Shown here: one piece after another, positions 45,163 to 54,381 of the stretch
Numbering within the stretch: position 1 is the first letter of the stretch
Layout of the letters: every line of letters starts with the position of its first letter
Assembly (NCBI GenBank): GCA_016713325.1
Contig: JADJPJ010000002.1
Coordinates: forward strand, 310,001-374,000
DNA length: 64,000 nucleotides
Source of the DNA: Candidatus Flexifilum affinis
Lineage (GTDB): Bacteria; Chloroflexota; Anaerolineae; Aggregatilineales; Phototrophicaceae
Direction of reading: 5' to 3'
Notes under the pieces: generated by a model
What the model was told of the DNA's origin: nothing
Seen by the model: only the letters and a program-made list of their open reading frames with translations
The model's database searches: none
Made by a program: the position numbers and the translations under genes

Positions 45163-46488
45163 ATGCTGCCTGAGCTTGCCTCGTCCGCCAACGACCGCCC
45201 CCGGCTCCGTTCCAGCGTCGGCCTGGAGCCGCAGAAGGATGGCATTTCCTCCGACCTGCGCACCGCCGTGCGGTCGGTCTTCGCCATCGAGACGGAGGCC
45301 TCCGAAGGCGAACAGAGTCTGCAATACGAGATGCTGCTCCTCGGCGGGCGTTCCACGTATGTCGTGTCGTTCGCCGGCCACCTGCTGACCGACTCCGAGG
45401 AGGCTTACGCCAAACTCGATGACCAGTTGGCGCCCATGGACTATCTCGCCATCTTCCGCGAGCGCGATGGCCGCCAGATCGTCCACATCTTCAGCGGTCG
45501 GCTCAACCCCCCGCCGCGTCCCATCTGGCCCAATCTCCTGCTGCTTATCGGCACCATCATCAGCGTGCTGATGGTCGGCGCGGAAACCGCTATAAACGAA
45601 ATCGCCGGGCTTGGCGCGTCCCAGGCCGAGATCGAGGCGCTGGTCAATAACTTCTTCGGCGAGCTGTGGCGCGGCATTCCCTACGCGGCCAGTCTGCTGG
45701 CCATCCTGGGGGCGCACGAGCTGGGCCACTACTTCGCGGCGCGCCGCCACAAGATCGCCGTCACGCTGCCCTATTTCATCCCCGCGCCGTTCACCTTCTT
45801 CGGCACCTTCGGGGCTTTCATCCAGCTCCGCCAGCCGATGCGCAACCGCAAGACGCTGCTCGACGTCGGATTGGCCGGCCCGCTTTTCGGGCTGATGGTC
45901 GCGCTGCCGATCCTCTACATCGGCCTGCGCACCTCGCCGGTCGATGTCATTCAGCCAGGCCTGCTCGAAGGCAACTCGTTCTTCTACGCGCTCATGAAAA
46001 CCCTGGCCTTCGGCGAGTTTCTTCCCAATGGCACCTACGACGTCTACATCAACCAGTTGGCGCGCGCCGGCTGGGTCGGTCTTCTGGTCACCGGTCTGAA
46101 TCTGATCCCCATTGGCCAGTTGGATGGCGGCCACGTGCTCTATTCGCTCATCGGCGAGCGGGCGCGCCAGCTTTATTTCCCGCTCATGGCTGCCATGACC
46201 GGTCTGGTCATCCTGACCATCTCGACCAGCGCCATCTGGGTCCTGTGGCTGATGCTGCTTCTGCTGTTCGGGCGCATCTACGCCGTGCCATTGGACAACA
46301 TCACCCAGCTCGATACACGTCGTCGTCTCCTAGCCCTCATCGGCTTGATCGTCTTCGTCGTCACCTTCGTGCCGTTGCCGCTCTCGCCGGTGGAAGGGGT
46401 GGTGCTGCCGCCCGGACTGGATTCGGCGTCGCTGCTCATGCCGCTGGCCCTTACCTTCATGGTCCTGTTCATGAACCGCCGCAGGTAG
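45163..46488 (+). CDS. site-2-protease-family zinc metalloprotease (M50)
   Basis: A 441-residue polytopic membrane protease. The zinc-binding AHELGHYFAARRH (HExxH) lies near the start of the second helix, and the third ligand region is NLIPIGQLDGGHVLYSLIG (NPxDG-type, with Asp). A soluble N-terminal domain of about 115 residues (LQYEMLLLGGRSTYVVSFAGHLLTDSEEAYAKLDDQLAPMDY) precedes the first helix, as in cyanobacterial and chloroplast EGY-type S2P proteins. It cleaves transmembrane substrates within the membrane, often to release regulators. ATG 45163 has GGAG 8 nt upstream. Followed 4 bp later by the biotin carboxylase gene. Confidence 0.88.
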   Translation: MLPELASSANDRPRLRSSVGLEPQKDGISSDLRTAVRSVFAIETEASEGEQSLQYEMLLLGGRSTYVVSFAGHLLTDSEEAYAKLDDQLAPMDYLAIFRERDGRQIVHIFSGRLNPPPRPIWPNLLLLIGTIISVLMVGAETAINEIAGLGASQAEIEALVNNFFGELWRGIPYAASLLAILGAHELGHYFAARRHKIAVTLPYFIPAPFTFFGTFGAFIQLRQPMRNRKTLLDVGLAGPLFGLMVALPILYIGLRTSPVDVIQPGLLEGNSFFYALMKTLAFGEFLPNGTYDVYINQLARAGWVGLLVTGLNLIPIGQLDGGHVLYSLIGERARQLYFPLMAAMTGLVILTISTSAIWVLWLMLLLLFGRIYAVPLDNITQLDTRRRLLALIGLIVFVVTFVPLPLSPVEGVVLPPGLDSASLLMPLALTFMVLFMNRRR

Positions 46489-46492
46489 CGCC

Positions 46493-48004
46493 ATGCTGCG
46501 CCAGTGCCTGATCGCCAACCGGGGCGAGATCGCCGTCCGCATCATTCGCGCCTGCCGCGAGCTCGGCATTCGCACGGTGGCCGTCTACTCCGACGTGGAC
46601 GCCGACGCACGGCACGTCCGCCTGGCCGACGAGGCGGTCCTCCTGGGGCCGGCCGCGCCCTCGGAGAGCTATCTGAACATCGACAAACTGATCGCCGCGG
46701 CCCATTCGACGGGCTGCGACTGCGTCCACCCCGGCTACGGATTCCTGTCCGAAGTCGAGTCGTTTGCAGAGGCTGTGATCGCGGGTGATCTCGTCTGGGT
46801 GGGTCCCCCCGCCGATGCCATTCGCAAAATGGGCGTGAAAACCGAAGCCCGCGCGCTGATGCAGGCTGCCGGCGTGCCCCTGGCGCCCGGCTTCCAGAGT
46901 GACGATGCGGATGATGCCGCCTTTCTGGCTGCCGCCGAACGGATCGGCTTTCCGGTGATGGTCAAGGCGGCGGGCGGCGGAGGTGGAAAGGGCATCCGCG
47001 TCGTCCACGGGCCGGCGGAACTGCCGGAAGCGCTGGCTGCCGCACGGCGCGAAGCTCTGCACGCTTTTGGCGACCCGCGCGTTTACCTGGAGAAGTTCAT
47101 CGAACGGGCGCGCCACATCGAGATTCAGGTGTTCGGCGACGCGCACGGGCACATCGTCCACCTGTTCGAGCGGGAGTGCAGTGCCCAGCGGCGGCACCAG
47201 AAGGTGATCGAAGAGTCGCCGTCGCCGCTGATCACGCCGGAACTGCGGGTGGCCATGGGCGCGGCGGCGGTGGAGGCCGCGCGGGCCGTCGGCTACGTCA
47301 ACGCTGGCACGGTGGAGTTCATCGCTTCCGACGCCGGCGAGTACTACTTTCTGGAGATGAACACCCGCCTTCAGGTGGAGCACCCGGTGACGGAACTGGT
47401 CACCGGTCTGGATCTGGTCAAGCTTCAGTTCGCGGTGGCGGCCGGCGAACCGCTGCCGTTCACGCAGGCGGACCTGACGCAGCGCGGGCACGCCATCGAG
47501 GCGCGGCTGTACGCCGAAGACCCGCGCGCCGGTTTCCTGCCCGCGGTCGGGACGCTGCTGCGCTTCGTGCCGCCTTCCGGCCTGGGCGTGCGCGTCGATT
47601 CCGGTGTGGAGTCGGGCGATGCCATCAGCATTCACTACGACCCGCTGATCGCCAAGATCATCGTCCATGACAGCACGCGCGCCGGGGCGATTCGCCGCCT
47701 GGATGCGGCCCTGCGCGAGACGATCCTGATCGGCACGACGACCAATCTGGGCTTCCTGCGCGCGCTGATCGATCATCCGGCGTTCGCGGCCGGGACCATC
47801 GACACGAATTTCATCGAACGGCACCTGGACGAACTGCTGCCGCCCGAAGCGCTGCCGCTGCCGGATGCGGCGCTAATCGCCGCGGCGCTGGCCGAAATGC
47901 GCCCCGCGACTGCCGCCACGGCCGACGGCCTGGAGCCGACCGCTGCGTCGAACACCGACCCGTGGGCGCGGGCGGATGGCTTCCGGCTCGGGCAGACCGG
48001 CTGA
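46493..48004 (+). CDS. accC: acetyl-CoA (acyl-CoA) carboxylase, biotin carboxylase subunit
   Basis: A 503-residue biotin carboxylase. MLRQCLIANRGEIAVRIIRACRELGIRTVAVYSDVDADARHVRLADEAVLLG, the ATP-grasp glycine loop KAAGGGGGKGIRVV, FLEMNTRLQVEHPVTELVTG and the late KIIVHDSTR are all canonical. It has ~50 extra C-terminal residues. It carboxylates the biotin of the BCCP encoded 0.9 kb downstream; the carboxyltransferase must be encoded elsewhere. The enzyme may serve acetyl- or propionyl-type acyl-CoA; context does not say which. Confidence 0.92.
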   Translation: MLRQCLIANRGEIAVRIIRACRELGIRTVAVYSDVDADARHVRLADEAVLLGPAAPSESYLNIDKLIAAAHSTGCDCVHPGYGFLSEVESFAEAVIAGDLVWVGPPADAIRKMGVKTEARALMQAAGVPLAPGFQSDDADDAAFLAAAERIGFPVMVKAAGGGGGKGIRVVHGPAELPEALAAARREALHAFGDPRVYLEKFIERARHIEIQVFGDAHGHIVHLFERECSAQRRHQKVIEESPSPLITPELRVAMGAAAVEAARAVGYVNAGTVEFIASDAGEYYFLEMNTRLQVEHPVTELVTGLDLVKLQFAVAAGEPLPFTQADLTQRGHAIEARLYAEDPRAGFLPAVGTLLRFVPPSGLGVRVDSGVESGDAISIHYDPLIAKIIVHDSTRAGAIRRLDAALRETILIGTTTNLGFLRALIDHPAFAAGTIDTNFIERHLDELLPPEALPLPDAALIAAALAEMRPATAATADGLEPTAASNTDPWARADGFRLGQTG

Positions 48005-48052
48005 ACGGGGCACCCGCCCAGCGGGAATGCCCCCAAATACCGGCATGATGCT

Positions 48053-48068
48053 AGGGACAGCGTTCTTG
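48053..48068. repeat. 16-bp AGGGACAGCGTTCTTG, inverted copy at 50038-50053
   Basis: AGGGACAGCGTTCTTG here is exactly complementary in reverse to 50038-50053. Both look like half-hairpins of the GTAGGGAC family (compare GGGACGGCATTCTTGCCGTCC at about 27360). They bracket the hypothetical, BCCP and selenoprotein genes. Confidence 0.5.
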
Positions 48069-48146
48069 ATGTCTAAGGCAGCGATTTCGAGAATACAGGT
48101 CCAGAAGAGAACGAACACGACGGCTTTGCGAAAGGGGTTGTGACGG

Positions 48147-48866
48147 ATGTGCAGTTTAATTGGTCTTCTTGGCATCCTGCTGTTTGGGTTCTTTGGATTA
48201 TTCGGAATCAGTAGCACAGTGGTTGGTCCTGGCCCTGCGCCGACAATTGTGGCGATTCCGGTCGAAATGACGCCGACGCCCACGCCTTTTGTGCCGACCC
48301 TGGTGCCAACACCGGCGTCGACGGAAGCGCCCAGCCAGGCGAGCGCCCAGTCGGTGCCTGTGCCGACCGACGTCGCCGTCCTCTCGTGCGAGCCGCCGCC
48401 CGCCGGCGTGGATCGGATGGTGGTCGACGATTACCGGTCGGATGTGCTGACGGTCGAGAATGGCTGGAGCTACACGCCCTCTGACGGGAACCTGAAGACG
48501 GTCGGCACCTGGATCAGCGATGATCTCGGCGCTGTCGCCTACGCCGAACTGCTGCATTACGACTGCGGTCTGCCGCCAAAAGTGGTCGACGACTATTTCA
48601 ACCCGGACACCTGGGGCACGCTGTTTCAGAACTACGCGAGCTACCGACTGGCCGCCAACTGCGTGCGCGGCGACCTGCGGCTGTTCGTCTTCGAGTCGGT
48701 GTTCGAAGGCCGCGACTACGAGACCCGTTACTGGTTCGAGCCGATCGAGGACCGGCGCCTGATGATGTTCATGCTGACCACGCCGGTGTCGGAAGCGGCC
48801 ACAGCCAGCGAACTCATCGAGGCGTTGTATCCGGATCTTCCGAATTGCCGCGGAGGCGTGGGCTAG
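48147..48866 (+). CDS. secreted protein of unknown function with Thr/Pro linker
   Basis: A 239-residue protein with a hydrophobic N-terminal anchor (MCSLIGLLGILLFGFFGLFGI), a low-complexity PTPTPFVPTLVPTPASTE linker and a C-terminal domain of about 165 residues (LSCEPPPAGVDRMVVDDYRSDVLTVENGWSYTPSDGNLKTVGTWISDDLGAVAYAELLHYDCG...). Four cysteines in the C-terminal domain could form disulfides outside the cell. I do not recognise the domain. It interrupts the accC-BCCP order but lies on the same strand. Confidence 0.65.
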   Translation: MCSLIGLLGILLFGFFGLFGISSTVVGPGPAPTIVAIPVEMTPTPTPFVPTLVPTPASTEAPSQASAQSVPVPTDVAVLSCEPPPAGVDRMVVDDYRSDVLTVENGWSYTPSDGNLKTVGTWISDDLGAVAYAELLHYDCGLPPKVVDDYFNPDTWGTLFQNYASYRLAANCVRGDLRLFVFESVFEGRDYETRYWFEPIEDRRLMMFMLTTPVSEAATASELIEALYPDLPNCRGGVG

Positions 48867-48874
48867 CGCCAGCC

Positions 48875-49408
48875 ATGATCAGAACTTTCGTCTACAACGG
48901 CGAATCGGTGGCCGTCGATCTGATGCCGCTGGCGGACGGCCGCTGGCGGGCGATCGTCGCGGGGCGGGAGCGGCTCGTCACCGTCCGGTCGCTTCCTGAT
49001 GGCGGCATGGTGCTGATCCTCGACGGTGAACGCCATACCGTCTACAGCGAACGCTCCGGGGCCGACCGGCTGGTGGCTCTGGAAGGCAGTGTGTACACGC
49101 TTTCCCCGCCCGAAACGCGCGGCAGCCGGAGACGTTCCAAAGCGGCTGGGGCGGGCGAGCTGACCGCACAGATGCCAGGGCAGATTCGCGAAGTGCTGGT
49201 GAGCGAAGGTCAGGCAGTGACGCGCGGGCAGGCGATTCTGCTGCTGGAAGCGATGAAGATGGAAATTCGCGCCGCCGCCCCGGTTGATGGCGTGATCGCT
49301 CGTCTGCTGGTGAAAGCCGGTGATGTGGTCGAGCGGGGACAGCGTCTGGCCGAAATCCGACCGGCAGAGGCGGCCGGAAGCGCGGACGAAATTGGAGACC
49401 AAACATGA
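48875..49408 (+). CDS. biotin carboxyl carrier protein
   Basis: A 177-residue protein. The C-terminal 80 residues are a biotinyl domain: GELTAQMPGQIREVLVSEGQAVTRGQAILLLEAMKMEIRAAAPVDGVIARLLVKAGDVVERGQRLAEI, with the biotinylated Lys in EAMKMEI. The N-terminal half (FVYNGESVAVDLMPLADGRWRAIVAG) resembles the acyl-CoA carboxylase BCCP-type extension. ATG 48875 is used; the frame is open to 48845. Its stop overlaps the start of the next gene (ATGA), which links carboxylase and selenoprotein translation. Confidence 0.9.
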   Translation: MIRTFVYNGESVAVDLMPLADGRWRAIVAGRERLVTVRSLPDGGMVLILDGERHTVYSERSGADRLVALEGSVYTLSPPETRGSRRRSKAAGAGELTAQMPGQIREVLVSEGQAVTRGQAILLLEAMKMEIRAAAPVDGVIARLLVKAGDVVERGQRLAEIRPAEAAGSADEIGDQT

Positions 49409-49989
49409 CAGCGAAGAAGAAAATCGCCTGGATCGAGACGGTTGAAGAAGCCGACGCGGTAGGCGATGTGGAAGCCGCCTATCGCGAAGCCGGAGATAAG
49501 AAGACCGGCCGGGTGGATCACGTCATGAAGATTCACAGCCTGCACCCGCGTTCTATGCTCGACCACGAGTATCTCTATCGCACGCTGATGTACGGCGAAG
49601 GGCCGCTGAAACGCGCCCAGCGCGAGATGATCGCCACGGTCGTCTCGGCAATCAACCACTGCAAATACTGACTGCGCCACCATGCGCGCAACCTTCGTCA
49701 GTTGACGAAGGACGAATCCCTGGTCAAACAGTTGAGTACGGATTATACCCAGGCGTCGCTCAGCGCCGCTGACCGCACCATGCTCGATTACGCCGTCAAG
49801 CTGACACGGACGCCCTCGGAGATGGTCGAGGCCGATGTCGAAGCGCTGCGGGGAGCCGGGTTCGGCGACCGCGCCATCCTGGACATTGTGCAGATCACGG
49901 CGTATTACGCGTATGTCAACCGCATCGCCGATGGCCTGGGCATCTCCATGGAAGAATACTGGCAGCGCGGCGACACGCCCGAGGCGTAA
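49405..49989 (+). CDS. AhpD-like (peroxidase-related/carboxymuconolactone decarboxylase) selenoprotein
   Basis: A 194-residue protein with an in-frame TGA at 49669-49671 (codon 89). The frame continues without gaps to TAA at 49989. Around the TGA the peroxidase-related family motif reads INHCKY-U-LRHHARNLRQL, that is CxxU in place of CxxC, with the His residues that follow it in AhpD. Upstream REMIATVVSAIN and downstream MLDYAVKLTRTPSEMVEADVEALRGAGFGDRAILDIVQITAYYAYVNRIADGLG match the TIGR01926-type family throughout. A SECIS-like hairpin lies at the expected distance (49692-49711). Sec would occupy the reactive second Cys position. Starts at ATGA overlapping the BCCP stop. selA/B/C/D are not in the window. 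Confidence 0.88.
49692..49711 (+). promoter_or_regulatory. bacterial SECIS-like hairpin after the Sec TGA
   Basis: CCTTCGTC, loop AGTT, GACGAAGG forms an 8-bp perfect stem (or 9 bp with a 2-nt loop). The loop starts 28 nt after the TGA, within the 16-37 nt expected for bacterial SECIS elements, and has G at its second position, as expected. It lacks the bulged U of E. coli fdhF. Confidence 0.78.
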
Positions 49990-50037
49990 GGTTAGCTAGG
50001 CAGGACTGTTGAGCGTTTCCCTCATACTTCCGCACAG

Positions 50038-50053
50038 CAAGAACGCTGTCCCT
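50038..50053. repeat. 16-bp inverted copy of 48053-48068
   Basis: CAAGAACGCTGTCCCT, the reverse complement of the copy at 48053-48068; member of the GTAGGGAC repeat family. Confidence 0.5.
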
Positions 50054-50069
50054 GCGGACCGTCAACGCG

Positions 50070-50098
50070 AGGGATACCCGATTGGCTATGGTATCCCT
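50070..50098. other. 9-bp hairpin in the gap after the selenoprotein gene
   Basis: AGGGATACC, loop CGATTGGCTAT, GGTATCCCT. No U-tract follows. The gap 49990-50355 contains this hairpin, the repeat copy at 50038, and an AT-rich stretch (50220-50265) that may hold the promoter of the next gene; I see no other gene. Confidence 0.4.
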
Positions 50099-50355
50099 GG
50101 CGCGATCTCCTCTCCAAGCATCTCCTTCAAATCGTGCGTCTCCCGGTGATCGGGTAGGGTCTCCCTTGTCGCTGCCCTGGGCGCCCGTTGCGCCGGTCAG
50201 CCGACAAGTATGCCTCCGCTATTTGGAGTACAATAGAAATTGATTGTGAATTATTACACAAAGAAGCGCGCCGGTTATGGAAGGCGTTCTGGCCCGGTCC
50301 GTATCGCTTCTGAAGTTCAGGCGAGGAGCAAGCGTGCAGATGTAAGGGAGACACC

Positions 50356-51843
50356 ATGAGACACAGGCACGTTCCGTGGTTGGTTCAACGTGTGTCGGTC
50401 CTGATCCTGGCAGCGGGCCTCGTGATGCTGTTGACGGCATCCTGGGCAATGGCACAAATCGGCGGCACCATCGGCTATGGCAGCAGCGTCTTCGGAAGCG
50501 TTGCGGCCGCGGGACAAACGCTCACGTTCAGCTTCAGCGGCAGCGCGGGCGATCTGGTTCAGGCAAGCCTGCGCAACTGGACCGGAACATTCGACCCACG
50601 CCTCGACCTGGTCGCTCCTGACGGGCAAACTGCCGCCCAAAGCGGAAATCACCCGCTTTCGGAGAATCCTCTTGAAGCATTTATTTCCTTCTTCCTTCCT
50701 CAGACTGGCATTTATTCCCTGCGGGTGAGCGGCGCGGGTGACACCACGGGCGAGTTTGTTCTCAAACTGGCCGGGCGGGGCGGCTTGACACCGACGACGC
50801 TGGTCTTTGGGCAGAGCGTCGACGTGAATGTGCCGGTCAACCCGGCGCCGCAGATTTACAGCTTTGAGGCGCAGGACTGCCCAACCGTCCTCACGATCTC
50901 CAATCTGAGCGATGGGCTGCCTTTCACCTTCCCGTACTTCATCCGCGTGCACAACAAGCAGGGGACGGAGATCGCGCATCTGTATGGTGGCGACGCTCTG
51001 GAAGACCGGCTGACGCTGGCGCCGCTCAGCGGTCGCTATGAAGTGACGGTCAGCTCCAACGATCCGGAGGCGCAGGGGATCGTTCAACTGCTGGTCACCT
51101 GCCTGGACGAGGCCCCTGGTTGTCTGGCCGGCGTTCCGGGACACGGCCTGTCGACGGGCACCTGCCCGCCATGCTTCGAGACCGGCGAGGCGTGCGACTT
51201 CTTTGAGGTCAGCGTGACACGGGAGGGTGGCACGGCCACCTTCACCTGGCCGCCGGTCGAAGGCGCAGACTGGTACATCTTCAGCGTGGTCGACTCGGCA
51301 GGCGATCTGCTGATCGATTCTGCGCAGATTCTGGAAGGTGAGACCAGTCACACCTATGTCTTCAACCCGGCCGACTTGCCGCGTGGACCGTTCACGGCGT
51401 TCGTGAGCGCCGGCGCGGAAGGCGGCGACTCCGACCCGTTGTGCATCGACGATGTGGAAGTGCGGTTTGATGGCATGACCACCGACGAATGCAGCGGCCT
51501 GGTTCTTGGCGCGGATGTGGTGCCCGGCGGGCCGCGGGCAGTTGTCCTGCACTGGACTCCGGTGCCCGGCGCGGCGGCCTACCTGATCCATGTCTACGCG
51601 GTCGGCGAGGACGGGGGCCTGATCGGCATTCGGGTCCTGACGATTCCCGGAGATGCTGCGACATACCACCTGAGTGACGTGTTCCCCGATGAGTACGAAA
51701 ACTTCCAGATCCGGGTGGCTGCCTATTCTGAAGCGGATGGCGGCGGTGCGTTCGGCGATATGCCGCAGGGCTACCTGTGCGATGGCGTGGCCAACGTCAC
51801 TTTCGGACCGCTGGGTCCTGTTCACTGGGGTCCTGCGTCCTAG
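50356..51843 (+). CDS. secreted PPC-like multidomain protein (first of two paralogues)
   Basis: A 495-residue exported protein with a ~34-residue signal peptide. Residues 40-245 resemble tandem bacterial pre-peptidase C-terminal (PPC) beta-sandwich units: GYGSSVFGSVAAAGQTLTFSFSGSAGDLVQASLRNWTGTFDPRLDLVAPDG, then FVLKLAGRG. Three further Ig/fibronectin-like repeats follow, each opening with a VTREGGTATFTWPPVEGADWYIFSV-type strand. Conserved Cys residues suggest disulfides. AAGGGAG lies 7 nt before the ATG. The downstream gene is a clear paralogue with the same plan, 26 bp away. Confidence 0.75.
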   Translation: MRHRHVPWLVQRVSVLILAAGLVMLLTASWAMAQIGGTIGYGSSVFGSVAAAGQTLTFSFSGSAGDLVQASLRNWTGTFDPRLDLVAPDGQTAAQSGNHPLSENPLEAFISFFLPQTGIYSLRVSGAGDTTGEFVLKLAGRGGLTPTTLVFGQSVDVNVPVNPAPQIYSFEAQDCPTVLTISNLSDGLPFTFPYFIRVHNKQGTEIAHLYGGDALEDRLTLAPLSGRYEVTVSSNDPEAQGIVQLLVTCLDEAPGCLAGVPGHGLSTGTCPPCFETGEACDFFEVSVTREGGTATFTWPPVEGADWYIFSVVDSAGDLLIDSAQILEGETSHTYVFNPADLPRGPFTAFVSAGAEGGDSDPLCIDDVEVRFDGMTTDECSGLVLGADVVPGGPRAVVLHWTPVPGAAAYLIHVYAVGEDGGLIGIRVLTIPGDAATYHLSDVFPDEYENFQIRVAAYSEADGGGAFGDMPQGYLCDGVANVTFGPLGPVHWGPAS

Positions 51844-51869
51844 CCCACAACGGAGGAGAAAGGTGCATC

Positions 51870-54282
51870 ATGAATCACACAGGACATCACTCCCGGTTCG
51901 GGCTGGCGCTGCTCCGGGCACTGCTCATCGCGCTGGTGTTTGCTCTCATGCAGGGTTCCAGCACGATCACCCAGGCGCAGAGCGGCGGCGCACTCGCCTA
52001 CGGATCGAGCGTGTATGGCGCGATCTCGGCAACGCAGCCGCTGGTCACATACAGTTTCACCGGGGCGGAGGGCGACTATGTTGTCGTGACCGCCGACTCC
52101 TGGACGGGAACGCTGGATATCCAGGTCGATCTGGTCGCGCCGAATGGTCTGGTGCTGGTCCGCAGCGGCCAGAACACCCCGAGCGGTGAGCCGCTGGGGG
52201 CCTATATCTCTCGATTTCTGCCGGACTCCGGTGTGTATCTGCTGCGCATTAGCGGCGCGGATGGCAGCGCCGGTGACTTCATGCTCAGCGTGCAGGGGCG
52301 CAGCGCGGCAACGGCGATGCCGCTGGACTACGGACAGTCAGTGGATGTGACGATCGCACAGAACGCCGAGCCGCAGTACTTCTCCTTCCAGGTGGAGGAC
52401 TGCCCGACGACGCTGATTGTCAGCGATCCGAGCGAGGGAGAGACGTTTGCTTTCCCGTTCGTCGTCAAGGTGCGTGACCAGCGCGGTTATGCCGTCGCGC
52501 TGCTGCGGGGTGGCGAACAGCTTGAAGATTGGGTGACGGTGGAGGCGCGCAGCGGCCGCTACGAAGTCGAGGTGCTGGCGGCCGACCCGACCCTGAGCGG
52601 GTCGATTCGCCTGCTGGTCACCTGCGCGGACGACAACCCGGGCTGTGTGCCAGGCGCTTCAACCGGCGCGGCGGACTGCCCACCGTGTCCGTCGCTGGAC
52701 CAACTGGTTCCGGGCGGCGCCTGTCCCGACATGAACTTCCGGGCCATCCAGGAACCGGACGGACCGAACTGGGTGACGGTCACCTGGGATGCGATGCCGG
52801 GGGCGACCGGCTACGCGGTTTACGTCACTGGCCTGATCGAAGGCGGGGGTGAGACGTATCTGACGCACGCCGAATGGGTGCCGGGCGATCCGCTGCATTT
52901 CACCTGGATCCTGCCGACGACGGGCTATGTCGGCTACAACTTCACGCTGCAAGTGCTGGTCGATGACGTTCTCCTCTGCACCGAAACCGCCCACGTCGAC
53001 CTGCGCACGACCGGGCCGGACTGCCCGCCGCTGGGGCTGACCTACGTGATGACCGACCCGATAGTGCGCGCTCTGACCCTTAACTGGTCCGGCGGCTTAG
53101 GGGCGGATCAGTTCGCGCTGGACATGTACAGCATCGAGGGGGAAAGCGAAACCTACAGCGGGCGGCTGCTGCTGCCGGGAGATGCTTCCAACCGGGCCTT
53201 CGATCACTTCCCACCGCAGCTCGACGGCGTGCGGTTCGTGTTGTGGATGACCGTGGACGGCATGCTGTGCTCGGAAGAGTTGACCGTGATGTTCGACGGA
53301 ACCCTGCACGCGTGTCCAGAGTTGGGCCTGACGGTTTCCGCGGTGGACGTGACGGCCGGGACGATCACCCTGTCCTGGTTCGGCCTGGAAGACATCGAGG
53401 GGTATCAGCTGGACATCTATGGCACGCCCGAGGGCGGCGCCGAGACTCTGCTTTTGATGACGGAGGTCATGCCGCCCAGCACGACGAGCATGAATTACAC
53501 CGTGCCTGAGGGCTACGTCGGCTTCCGCTTCGTCCTGCGGCTGGTCGGCGGCCCGATCGAGTGTACGGATGAACTCGTCTCCGTGCGGCAGCAGCAGGGC
53601 GGTCCTTGCGCGGTTCGCGCCGATCGGGAAGGGGTGGCGGTCCGTGTTGGGCCTGGACCGATGCGCAGTATCTTCATCTACATGCCGCCAGGCATTCAGT
53701 ACGAGGTGGTTGGGCAGGCTGTAGACGAGGAGGGCAACGCCTGGTGGCAGTTGGACAAGACTCGCTTCGCCGGCCACGAGAGCGTGATCAGCCTTTGGGT
53801 CCGGCAGAGCGACGTGACGCCGCTGGGCGATTGCAGCCAGGTGCCACAGACGGATATTCCGGAAGTGGTGCCGGAGCCGGAAGAGCCGAGCGGCGGATGG
53901 GGCGCCTGTGGATCGTGCGATACGTGCGGACACCCCGGGCGAATGCGTCACGTCACCGGAAGGGCTGTGCCTGTGGGATCCGACGACGTGCCGGAACCAG
54001 CAGCCAGGCGACCAACCGGGAGATGGCAGCGCGTGTTATTCGATCTCTGCTTCCATCGATATGGGGCAGTGCTACGGGGCGGGATCGGCCATGATCGACA
54101 CGCCGCCGAACTGTCAGGGTGGGCTGTATACCCCTGGGACGCTGATCCAGGCGCATGCGGTCGCCGTCGATCCGAAATGCGTGGTGAAGTCGTGGACAGG
54201 CTGCGGCGCATCAGGCAGCGGAGCGAATGTCTCATTCCTGGCCAGCGGAAGCTGCACCGTCGTGGCGCATATGGGGTACTGA
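51870..54282 (+). CDS. secreted PPC-like multidomain protein (second paralogue), frameshifted near 53.9 kb
   Basis: Same plan as the first paralogue (GYGSSVYGAISATQPLVTYSFTGAEGDYVVVTADSWTGTLDIQVDLVAPNG) with four fibronectin-like units, then an SH3-like segment (VAVRVGPGPMRSIFIYMPPGIQYEVVGQ), a Cys-rich stretch (CGSCDTC) and, in another frame, GECVTSPEGLCLWDPTTCRNQ and a closing InlB-B-repeat-like domain (GLYTPGTLIQAHAVAVDPKCVVKSWTGCG...SCTVVAHMGY). A single indel between about 53905 and 53945 separates the two frames; the first frame would read on to 54299. Total about 800 residues. GGAGGAG lies upstream of ATG 51870. Confidence 0.72.
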
Positions 54283-54326
54283 CGGAAGGGCCGTGCTGAG
54301 GACTGAGTAAAAGCAGTGATGAGAAA

Positions 54327-54378
54327 CGAGAGATGAGAAACGAGTCTGCCGCTGGGGCGACTCGGCTCTCATCTCTCG
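54327..54378. terminator. bidirectional hairpin terminator between convergent genes
   Basis: CGAGAGATGAGA, then CGAGTC, a 12-nt loop, GACTCG and TCTCATCTCTCG pair with only a 2-nt internal mismatch. It lies between the PPC protein stop (54282, +) and the aldolase stop (54382, -). A directly repeated GATGAGAAACGAG occupies its 5' side. Confidence 0.6.
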
Positions 54379-54381
54379 ACC

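Noticed and set aside
49702..49989. Separate short gene downstream of the TGA
   Set aside because: It is in the same frame as the upstream part and supplies the second half of one family domain; better read as one selenoprotein.
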